The notes below the pieces were generated by a model that saw nothing but the letters and a program-made list of their open reading frames with translations, was not told where the DNA came from and made no database searches. From DATJMJ01 sp035503915 (GTDB lineage Bacteria; Actinomycetota; Acidimicrobiia; Acidimicrobiales; Palsa-688): a stretch of DNA of 64,000 nt. The DNA lies in contig DATJSU010000037.1 in the NCBI GenBank assembly GCA_035503915.1, positions 233,804-297,803 on the forward strand, written 5' to 3'. Positions 33,052-39,857 of the stretch are shown one piece after another; the stretch's first letter is position 1; every line of letters begins with the position of its first letter. The position numbers and the translations under genes are program-made.

Positions 33052-34644
33052 CTATGTGGCTCTAGGTGGCATTGAGGGGCTTGCTTGCCCCTGAGCGGGG
33101 ACGGGCCTTGGGGCGGACCCGGGGAACCAGGCGGGCAAGGTCCCTCTTCTCGCTTTGACCGAGCCTCCCGCGAAGGCGGCCGCACCGAGAAGGCCAATCA
33201 AACCGATCGCGATGAAGCCTGCCGAGAGGGACATCGGTACCAGCACGGCGAGGAGGCTCCCTATGGCCCAGGCGAGCTGGAACCCGCTTTCAAAACGGGC
33301 AAAAGAACGTGGGCGCGCGCGCGCTGGCACGTCTCGCTGCACCATCGAATCGAAGGCGACTTTGCCTGACGCGGCGGATAGGCCGATACCGCCCGCCAAC
33401 AACACAGCCACTGCCCAATGGGTGCCCCAGTGGACAATCCCTGCGGCCAGCGCGGCCCCGCCAACCACGACGGAGGCGGCCGTAACCATCCACTCTTCGG
33501 GCGCGCGCCGTCTCAGAGGTGGGGCGACCAGTGCGCCCGCCACATTGCCCACCTGGCTGGCTCCCAGCGCGAGCCCGTACCAGATGAGGGCTGCATCGTG
33601 CCTGCGGAAGGTGAACACCAGCAGGAACGTCACGAACCCGACCGAGAGCCGGAGAGCTCCGGTCGCCAGAGCCGCCAGCTGCAGGCCGCCCGGGGGCAGC
33701 CCCTGTGGTAGCCGTCCCTGGGCCGGCGGCGGCAAGGCTTGAGCGCTTCGAGCCGAGGAGGGCTGGACGGCAGGGGGGGGCAGGGCGGCAGAGAGGGCGA
33801 GCGCAGTTGCGGGCGGGACTGTTGCCCCGGGAGGGACTGCTGGCCTCGGAGGCAGCCCCGGCGTTGAGGTCGCGCTCTCTCCCGGCGCTGCGGCACCGAC
33901 CGCCCGCCTTGCCGTTGTCAGTTGCGACGCGGCCCATGCGCACCCCAGGTAGGCGGCTATGTCTACCCGGAGGAGCCAGGCTGCATCGAACAGGTTCATA
34001 ATGCCTACGCCCGCAAGGCCTGCGAGCGTCCCGGCGAGGGAACCGCCTACCGACAGCTTCGAGTTCGCCGTGACGAGCTGTCCTGGGCTCTCGACCGTGC
34101 CGGGTACGAGTGCCGCCTTTGCCACGAGGTAGAGCTTGGAAAACACCAGCGTGAAGAAGGCGACGGGGAAAAGGAGGAGCGAGTGCACCCAAAAGGCCAT
34201 GAAGAGGCAACAAACGGCGCGCCCGACCGCGGAGGTGATCGCGATGGCGCGGCGGGTCGCGCGGGTTTTTTCTACCATCGGCCCGAGGAGCGGACCTACG
34301 AGAGCAAAGGGGGCCACCGTCAGCGCGAGCGAGAGGGCGACGCGACTGGCTGCGCTGCTCGGCGACACGTTGAAAAAGACCGAACCCGCAAGCGCGACGG
34401 CCACCATCGCGTCGCCACAGGACGAAAGGCCGTGCACCAAGGCCAGCCGGCCAAAGGGCGGCAAATCCGCGAAGCGCCGCCGGGGCGACAAGTTTGAAGG
34501 CACTGAGCCGCCTGGTAGCTCCGCCGTCTCCCCCGTGCCAAGGGAATAGGGGTACAGGGCGAGACGACGAAGCGCAGCTACGACTTGCTCTGCGTTCATA
34601 GCCCTTTGGCTATCCTCCGGGCTCTTCGCTCGGACGTCTGCCAC
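33052..34644 (-). CDS. MFS transporter
   Basis: Up to 530 residues from a GTG; an ATG at 34599 (MNAEQVV) is an alternative. About 12 hydrophobic helices in two halves (VALSLALTVAPFALVGPLLG with the motif-A-like GPMVEKTRATRRAIAI loop, then ALIWYGLALGASQVGNVAGA and LAWAIGSLLAVLVPM) around a Pro/Ala-rich central loop of about 70 residues (SATSTPGLPPRPAVPPG). It belongs to the MFS_1-type exporters; substrate unknown. A strongly structured sequence (34660-34729) lies just upstream of the start on this strand. Confidence 0.83.
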   Translation of the reverse strand: MADVRAKSPEDSQRAMNAEQVVAALRRLALYPYSLGTGETAELPGGSVPSNLSPRRRFADLPPFGRLALVHGLSSCGDAMVAVALAGSVFFNVSPSSAASRVALSLALTVAPFALVGPLLGPMVEKTRATRRAIAITSAVGRAVCCLFMAFWVHSLLLFPVAFFTLVFSKLYLVAKAALVPGTVESPGQLVTANSKLSVGGSLAGTLAGLAGVGIMNLFDAAWLLRVDIAAYLGCAWAASQLTTARRAVGAAAPGESATSTPGLPPRPAVPPGATVPPATALALSAALPPPAVQPSSARSAQALPPPAQGRLPQGLPPGGLQLAALATGALRLSVGFVTFLLVFTFRRHDAALIWYGLALGASQVGNVAGALVAPPLRRRAPEEWMVTAASVVVGGAALAAGIVHWGTHWAVAVLLAGGIGLSAASGKVAFDSMVQRDVPARARPRSFARFESGFQLAWAIGSLLAVLVPMSLSAGFIAIGLIGLLGAAAFAGGSVKARRGTLPAWFPGSAPRPVPAQGQASPSMPPRAT

Positions 34645-34659
34645 CTGCTGAGACTACAG

Positions 34660-34729
34660 CCGGGGGAGCGGTCGCGAACCGGCAATGCCGGTAAACCGAC
34701 GGTGCGCACTTCGGTCGGATCTCCCCTGG
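34660..34729. other. Candidate structured RNA: three-way junction
   Basis: Three nested stems form a clean three-way junction. P1 is 34660-34668 with 34721-34729 (CCGGGGGAG/CTCCCCTGG, 9 bp, one G-T). P2 is ACCGGC-AAT-GCCGGT (34678-34692). P3 is CCGAC (34696-34700) with GTCGG (34714-34718). A further hairpin GAGGCG/CGCCTC follows at 34759-34779. It sits between the MFS gene (minus, start 16 nt away, or 61 nt for the ATG) and the low-complexity gene (plus, start 84 nt away), so either may carry it as a leader. No known riboswitch class was recognised. Confidence 0.45.
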
Positions 34730-34812
34730 AAAATGAGGACCTTTGCCCATAAACGAGCGAGGCGCCGGGTGGTCGCCTCAAGTAGCACCGGCTCGTAGCC
34801 GACCCTCCATTT

Positions 34813-35643
34813 ATGCCAGAACTTCAGCCGGGACGGGACCCCATGGCTGTTGTGGACGGCGGCGTCGTAACGGAAAACTGCGACCCGTTCGACCCGCTAA
34901 TCAGCGAGGGCGCCGCCCGTGCGGCTAAACCCGGCCCAAACGCTGGAGTTCAACGGCCTCCCCAGCCCGAGTGGAGCTCCCTCTTGCAACGCGGTGCCGC
35001 CGCCGGCTTCAGTGCCCAGCTGGCTGAACACGGCGTCGCCCGGCCTGCGCCCGCGGCGCCTGCGGGCGGCGCGCCGAGCGGGCAGGCGCCGGTCAACGGC
35101 CACGCGGAGGCCAACGGCCACGCGGAGGTCAACGGCCACGCTGAGGTCAACGGCCACGCTGAGGTCAACGGCCACAGGGTGAGCGGCCCAGCGGCGTCCG
35201 CAGCGCGAGCGCTGAGCAGCCTTGCGGGTGGGGCGGCTCACACTGCACCAGCTCACACTGCACAGGCTCGCACTTCACCGGCAGCCGCTACACCGGCTCC
35301 TGCTGTCGCTGGAGCCGCCGGCGCTGCCGCTCCCGGTGCTCCAGGGAACCTCTCCAAGGCCGCCGCGGCAGCCGTCTTGGCGGCAGTCACCGCGAACGGC
35401 AGGTCGAGCGCTGCGCGCCCGGCGCCCGCGGCCGGCTCCGCCTCGAGCACTGCGGCGAGCGTGCCTCCGGTCGACCCCGGGCACAGGCACAACTCCAGTG
35501 CCGGCGCGCCTCCTGTTGCCGACAAAGCGAGCAGGGTGAAGCAGGCACCCTCGCCGGAGGCCCATGCTGCCTCTCGCAACGACGACATCCTCCCGATGAG
35601 ACGAAGAGGTTTTAACCTCAACCTTCGCCGCCGCCGCGGCTAG
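34813..35643 (+). CDS. Low-complexity Ala/Pro-rich protein with NGHAEV repeats
   Basis: 276 residues from the ATG at 34813 (an ATG at 34843 is also possible). Almost the whole protein is Ala/Pro/Gly/Ser-rich and predicted disordered. Residues about 94-121 are four to five copies of a six-residue unit (VNGHAE). The end differs: ASRNDDILPMRRRGFNLNLR, a short basic motif that looks conserved and could bind membrane or nucleic acid. Codon pattern and length favour a real gene over a shadow. Function unknown. Confidence 0.6.
   Translation: MPELQPGRDPMAVVDGGVVTENCDPFDPLISEGAARAAKPGPNAGVQRPPQPEWSSLLQRGAAAGFSAQLAEHGVARPAPAAPAGGAPSGQAPVNGHAEANGHAEVNGHAEVNGHAEVNGHRVSGPAASAARALSSLAGGAAHTAPAHTAQARTSPAAATPAPAVAGAAGAAAPGAPGNLSKAAAAAVLAAVTANGRSSAARPAPAAGSASSTAASVPPVDPGHRHNSSAGAPPVADKASRVKQAPSPEAHAASRNDDILPMRRRGFNLNLRRRRG
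35092..35175. repeat. 18-bp in-frame tandem repeat
   Basis: GTCAACGGCCACGCGGAG-type units begin at 35092, 35110, 35128, 35146 and 35164 (the last partial). Copies 1-2 end GCGGAG, copies 3-4 end GCTGAG. They encode the (V/A)NGHAE series and probably vary in copy number between strains. Confidence 0.95.
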
Positions 35644-35676
35644 CCCGTTGTTGTCGCCCCCGACAAATCCCGCTTG

Positions 35677-36393
35677 CTAGAGCTCCTCGCCCCGCGCGGC
35701 CTCCAGCTTGTAGCCAAGCCCGCGGATCGTAGTGATCCTTTGCGGCCGGGCGGGGTCGTCCTCGATGCGCGCTCTCAGTCTCTTGACGTGCACATCGAGT
35801 GTCTTGGTGTCCCCCACGTAGTGGGGGCCCCAGACGCGGTCGATGAGGGTTTCCCTGGTAAGCACCCTCCCGGCGTTCGACATCAGCAGCTCGAGGAGCT
35901 CGAACTCCTTCAGCGGGAGGTTCACTTCGTGGCCTCGCAAGAAAACTTCGTGACGTTCGGGGTCGAGCCTGAGGTCACCGATCTCCATGGCATCGTTGTC
36001 CTTCGAGACGTCCTCCTCCGGCGGGGTGCGCCGGAGGACTGCACGCATCCTGGCTACCAGTTCACGCAACCGGTACGGCTTGCTCACATAGTCGTCAGCC
36101 CCGACCTCGAGCCCGACGACCGTATCGATCTCGCTCGACTTGGCGGTCACCATAATGATCGGCACGCGCGATCCTGCTGCGCGGATGGTACGGCACACGT
36201 CTATGCCCGACACGCGCGGCAACATCACATCGAGAAGGACAAGGTCCGGGCGCACACCGGCAAACTTGTCGAGCGCCTCAGCTCCGTCGTAAGCGACTTC
36301 GACGCGGAAGCCCTCTCGTTTGAGCCCCACGACGAGGGCTTCAACGAAGGACGGCTCGTCTTCTACGAGCAGTACCGTTACCTGCTCAGCCAC
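35677..36393 (-). CDS. regX3: OmpR/PhoB-family response regulator (RegX3/PhoP-like)
   Basis: 238 residues from the GTG at 36393, overlapping the kinase stop by 8 bp (GTGGCTGA). Receiver domain: acidic pocket VLLVEDEPS, phosphoacceptor Asp in DLVLLDVMLPRVSG, switch Thr in IMVTAKS and Lys in YVSKPYRLREL. DNA-binding domain: FLRGHEVNLPLKEFELLELL, VLTRETLIDRVWG, DTKTLDVHVKRLRARIEDDP and ITTIRGLGYKLE. The last part matches RegX3/PhoP closely. Likely controls phosphate or envelope genes; no phoU or pst genes are in the window. The gene name is by resemblance. Confidence 0.88.
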   Translation of the reverse strand: MAEQVTVLLVEDEPSFVEALVVGLKREGFRVEVAYDGAEALDKFAGVRPDLVLLDVMLPRVSGIDVCRTIRAAGSRVPIIMVTAKSSEIDTVVGLEVGADDYVSKPYRLRELVARMRAVLRRTPPEEDVSKDNDAMEIGDLRLDPERHEVFLRGHEVNLPLKEFELLELLMSNAGRVLTRETLIDRVWGPHYVGDTKTLDVHVKRLRARIEDDPARPQRITTIRGLGYKLEAARGEEL

Positions 36394-37444
36394 TCGGTGC
36401 CTCGGCGACAGCAACGGGTAGGCAAAGTGTGAACGTTGACCCCTCTCCCTCGACCGATTCGACGCTCACGTCGCCGCCATGGTAGGCCGCGACGTGCCTC
36501 ACGATGGCGAGCCCGAGGCCAGTGCCGCCGGTCCATCTCGAACGCGCCCGGTCAACCCGGTAAAAGCGCTCGAAGATGCGTTCTTGTTCGCGGCGGGGGA
36601 TCCCGATGCCTTCGTCGCGGACCCACAGGCGTGCTCGCTCGCCAGAACGGCCGGCGCCCACGTAGACCGCTGCGCCTGGTTCCGAGTACTTGATCGCGTT
36701 ATCGACCAGGTTCGCGACCGCTGAGGTAAGGTCACGGCGGTTGGCCATGACGGTGATATCGGCCTCGGTCGACGCAATTTCGAGACGGATCTCCCGCGTG
36801 ACCGCTTGGTCGTGGAAGGCCTCAACCGTCTCTGCTATTACGGCCGAAAGCGCCACGGGCGTGAGCGTACCGATCGCTCCCGCTTCAATGCGTGAGAGGT
36901 CGAGAAGGTCGTCCACTATGCGTGAAAAGCGCCTTGCCTCGGTCTCGAGCCTCGAAGTGAGCCGGCCGACTACTTCGGGGTCATCTTCTCCGTTCAATGT
37001 CTCGGCAAGCAGGCTGAGGGCGCCGAGAGGTGTCTTTAGCTCGTGGCTCAAGTTGGCGACGAAGTCGCGCCGCACAGCCTCGAGCCGGCGCAGTTCCGAG
37101 ACGTCGTCCACCAAGGCGACCGCGCCGAACGGCGCCGGCCCGTCGCCCAGAGGAAAGGCCCTGATCTCAAGGGTGTGCCTCGTGGGCGAGTAGAGGTCCA
37201 AAATTTCTTCGTGCTCGGAGCCCGTCAGGGCACGCCCGAGGGCGGCTTCAATGGCCTTTTCGGCGAGCAAGTCGCCGTCTCGCGCATTCATCAGCTCGCG
37301 TGCCGGGGCATTGCGTAACACGACAGTCCCGCTCTCGTCGCACACGACGATGCCTTGGTTCGCGCGGTCCACCGCTTGCACAACAAGAGCGAGTGCGTGG
37401 GTTGAACGTTTTTCACCGTTCTCGGGAACCCGGTTGGCGCTCAA
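36386..37444 (-). CDS. PAS-containing histidine kinase without membrane helices (SenX3/PhoR-like)
   Basis: About 352 residues from a TTG at 37444, the first usable start after the phosphatase stop; other upstream frames only shadow that gene. The N-terminus is a PAS-like domain (QAVDRANQGIVVCDESGTVV, PFGAVALVDDVSE). Then HisKA with phosphoacceptor FVANLSHELKTPLGALSLLA, and HATPase_c N-box NLVDNAIKYSEPG, G1 VRDEGIGIP, F-box ERFYRVD and G2 TGGTGLGLAIV. No membrane helix is visible, unlike SenX3/PhoR, so the sensor may be cytoplasmic. Paired with the response regulator that overlaps it. Confidence 0.85.
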   Translation of the reverse strand: MSANRVPENGEKRSTHALALVVQAVDRANQGIVVCDESGTVVLRNAPARELMNARDGDLLAEKAIEAALGRALTGSEHEEILDLYSPTRHTLEIRAFPLGDGPAPFGAVALVDDVSELRRLEAVRRDFVANLSHELKTPLGALSLLAETLNGEDDPEVVGRLTSRLETEARRFSRIVDDLLDLSRIEAGAIGTLTPVALSAVIAETVEAFHDQAVTREIRLEIASTEADITVMANRRDLTSAVANLVDNAIKYSEPGAAVYVGAGRSGERARLWVRDEGIGIPRREQERIFERFYRVDRARSRWTGGTGLGLAIVRHVAAYHGGDVSVESVEGEGSTFTLCLPVAVAEAPSG

Positions 37445-37467
37445 GCTGACTCTATGATCGCGCTTTG

Positions 37468-37944
37468 TCAGACCGTTTCGGCGATGACGGGAGGAAAGTA
37501 ATCGGCTGAGCTGAAAGCGCCATTGCCGCCCTCCAAGGCCCACACGGACCCCTTTGCTTGGCGCGGGTTGGAGCCAAGGTCGACCCGGTCCTCGTCTGCC
37601 AAAGTCACGAGGATCTCGGCGATCACGTCGCCATGGGTGCATACCACCACGCTGCAGCCCGCGAGTGAACGCACGAGCTTGACAGCTGCGGAGCTCTGCC
37701 CCTCTTCGAGCTCCGGGACCTCCTCGACGTTCACCCCAGTGCGGTCAGCCACCGGTGTCACCGTTTGCACGCACCGGAGGTACGGGCTCGAGAGGACTCT
37801 CGATAGCGGGGCAAACTTTTTTGTCACAGTGACCAGGCCCTGAGCCTGCCTGAGCCCGTTGGGGGACAGCGGGCGCAGCCGGTCGTCCCCAGACCAATCG
37901 CGCCGGGCGTGAGCATGAGCGTGGCGTACCAGCAATAACGGCAC
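37468..37944 (-). CDS. Histidine phosphatase (RHG/SixA-like)
   Basis: 158 residues from the GTG at 37944 (a GTG at 38010 would add 22 residues). Phosphoglycerate-mutase-like fold: LLLVRHAHAHARRDW with the catalytic His, LSPNGLRQAQGL, VLSSPYLRCVQTV with the substrate Arg, and a second His in VVVCTHGDVIAEIL. SixA-type enzymes remove phosphate from phosphohistidine proteins; close relatives form the C-terminal half of mycobacterial MutT1. It precedes the sensor kinase in the same direction, 23 bp before its TTG. Confidence 0.82.
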   Translation of the reverse strand: MPLLLVRHAHAHARRDWSGDDRLRPLSPNGLRQAQGLVTVTKKFAPLSRVLSSPYLRCVQTVTPVADRTGVNVEEVPELEEGQSSAAVKLVRSLAGCSVVVCTHGDVIAEILVTLADEDRVDLGSNPRQAKGSVWALEGGNGAFSSADYFPPVIAETV

Positions 37945-38114
37945 CGGGGACCAGTCTTGCAGAACGCCGAGCGATGGGAGCAAGTGCGCCGTAAGGAAAG
38001 CCAAAGCCACAAATGGTGGCCGTGGTCTGCGAAAAAGCAGACAATTGCATCAGTCGGGCTTTGTTCACAGGTACTGGCGCCCGCGGCTCCTCTTACGGCC
38101 CTACCTTGGGATGA

Positions 38115-39362
38115 GTGAAGGACCTGTTGCCGGTGGGCGCTCCTGCGCCTCGTCGCAAATCACGGGTTATCTTCGAGGTAGGGCTGGCGTTCATTACCGC
38201 CGGTGTGGTGGTCCTCCTCTTCGTGGGGTACGAGCTCGTCGGCACGAACCTGACCGAGCAGCACAATCAGGCGAGGCTCGCTCGAGAGTTCAACAAAGCC
38301 CTCGCCGTTGGGACGCGTCCCGGCCAGGGGACCGGCCGCCCGGGGACCGGCCGCCCAGGGACCACCGCACCAGGGACCACCGCACCAGGGACCACGACGG
38401 CGGGAGGAGCTGCTTCGCGACGGCTCTCGTCTAAGGGCGGGGCTGCCCGGGCGAAGAGCTCTCCGGGGCGCGCTCTCGGCCAGGGGCTGCTCACAGCGCT
38501 CCCAGTGCCGCCCCCAGGCGGGGCGCTCGACCACCTCGTGATCCCCGCCATCGGCGTCGACCGCTACGTCGTCGAAGGCGTGGGAGAAGCCAACCTGCAG
38601 GAAGGCCCGGGGCACTACCCAGGTACACCCTTGCCGGGCGAGCGCGGCAACGTAGGCATTGCGGGGCACCGGACTACCTATGGCGCGCCGTTTTTCCGCC
38701 TGAACGAGCTCGCGCCGGGCGACCTCGTTTACCTGACAGACACATCGGGGACTACCTGGGCCTACAGCGTGCAGCGAAGCTGGGTCGTTTCCCCTAGCGA
38801 CGTCGCTGTCCTCGACCCCTCGCAAGAGGCGGAACTGACGCTCACGACCTGCAACCCCCGCTTCGAGGCGACCTCGCGCCTCGTAGTTCGGGCGCTCCTG
38901 GTGGCGCACCTGACACCTGGCACCCGCTCGTCGACGCGCGACCTCCCCACGTCCTTGGCCTCCTTGGGCTCCAGCAAGGCCACAGCGCACAGCGCCCCCG
39001 AGGTCACCGCCAAGTTGAAATCATCAGCCGCGGGCTCCGCCCTTCCCGTGGTAACGAAGACCGCGAGCAACGAGCCCGCAAGCGGAGGTAGCGGCAGCGG
39101 GGAAGGGTCGCCCACCGTGAGCGCAGCGAGCGGAGGTGCGCAGGTGAGCGCTCTCCTGGGAGCCGGTAGCGGCTGGGTCGCAGCACAGCTTGCTGTGTGG
39201 GCGCTGCTGGCGCTCGGCGCCTGGGTGGCGGTGCGCCTCCTCGCCGCAAAGCGTTGCGGCTACTCCAAAGGGCTCGTGGTCCTAGGGGGAGCGGTGCTCT
39301 GCCTGCTGCCGCTCTGGTTCGCTTTTGAGAACGCTGTCGTCCTCTTGCCGGCGAACTTCTGA
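38115..39362 (+). CDS. srtE: Class E-type sortase
   Basis: 415 residues from a GTG. N-terminal membrane helix (VGLAFITAGVVVLLFVGYEL), a Pro/Gly/Thr linker with 5-residue repeats, then the sortase barrel: LDHLVIPAIGVDRYVVEG, ERGNVGIAGHRTTYGAPFFR with catalytic His, VAVLDPSQEAELTLTTC with the catalytic Cys followed by NPRFEATSRLVVRA with Arg. Two more membrane helices end the protein. Class E sortases join LAxTG or related motifs to peptidoglycan. A candidate substrate with LPQGG is at 17897. Its 3' end overlaps the NUDIX gene by 81 bp. Confidence 0.87.
   Translation: MKDLLPVGAPAPRRKSRVIFEVGLAFITAGVVVLLFVGYELVGTNLTEQHNQARLAREFNKALAVGTRPGQGTGRPGTGRPGTTAPGTTAPGTTTAGGAASRRLSSKGGAARAKSSPGRALGQGLLTALPVPPPGGALDHLVIPAIGVDRYVVEGVGEANLQEGPGHYPGTPLPGERGNVGIAGHRTTYGAPFFRLNELAPGDLVYLTDTSGTTWAYSVQRSWVVSPSDVAVLDPSQEAELTLTTCNPRFEATSRLVVRALLVAHLTPGTRSSTRDLPTSLASLGSSKATAHSAPEVTAKLKSSAAGSALPVVTKTASNEPASGGSGSGEGSPTVSAASGGAQVSALLGAGSGWVAAQLAVWALLALGAWVAVRLLAAKRCGYSKGLVVLGGAVLCLLPLWFAFENAVVLLPANF
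38328..38402. repeat. 15-bp tandem repeat in the sortase linker
   Basis: Five units starting GGGACC at 38328, 38343, 38358, 38373 and 38388, 15 bp apart. The first two are GC-rich (CGGCCGCCC), the last three ACCGCACCA-type. They encode GTGRP/GTTAP pentapeptides between the anchor and the catalytic barrel. Confidence 0.93.
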
Positions 39363-39857
39363 GGCTCCTGCGATAGGCACGGACTGCTCGAGCGAGTCGA
39401 GCACGACGACATCTCGCGGGTAACTGAGGCGCTGGCGCGCCAGGTCCAAGGCGAGCCACTGGGCTCGGTCGACCTCGCTCTTGCCCTCCTCGGTCGGCGC
39501 CAATTGCTCACTGACGCGGCCTGACCTGGCGTCGACGGTCATCGCCCAGTAGCGAACCGACTTCAGCCGTCCCTCGACGGGATAGGTGGTCGTCGGTAGC
39601 TCCGGGCCTAACCGGCAATCGAGCCCGGTCTCCTCCTTGACCTCGCGCAACGCGCCTACGTCGTCGCTTTCACCGAGCCTCAGCTTGCCCTTAGGGAACG
39701 CCCAGTCGTCGTACGCCGGCCTGTGTACGAGGACTATCTCAGTGCCTGCGGGCACGTGCCTCCAGACAATTCCGCCAGCAGCGCGCACGGGTTGCGAGGC
39801 CTCCCGGCTCGCGGGCTCGCCGTCCCCCGTTTGGGAACGCGATGGAACTGCCGTCAT
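39282..39857 (-). CDS. NUDIX hydrolase (MutT-like)
   Basis: 191 residues, starting at an ATG that overlaps the ppk stop (ATGA). Nudix box intact: GKLRLGESDDVGALREVKEE then TGL (GX5EX7REUXEEXGU), preceded by IVLVHRPAYDDWAFPKG, as in MutT1 and diadenosine-polyphosphate hydrolases. The C-terminal tail after VVVLDSLEQ is charged and disordered and overlaps the sortase gene by 81 bp. In mycobacteria a MutT1 with an added histidine-phosphatase domain lies beside ppk; here the phosphatase is separate, at 37468. Confidence 0.88.
   Translation of the reverse strand: MTAVPSRSQTGDGEPASREASQPVRAAGGIVWRHVPAGTEIVLVHRPAYDDWAFPKGKLRLGESDDVGALREVKEETGLDCRLGPELPTTTYPVEGRLKSVRYWAMTVDARSGRVSEQLAPTEEGKSEVDRAQWLALDLARQRLSYPRDVVVLDSLEQSVPIAGASEVRRQEDDSVLKSEPERQQAEHRSP

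Noticed and set aside
38328..38402. Regular short repeats considered as a CRISPR array
   Set aside because: Period is 15 bp with no spacers and the units are in frame inside the sortase gene; same reasoning excludes the repeats at 35092 and 45092.
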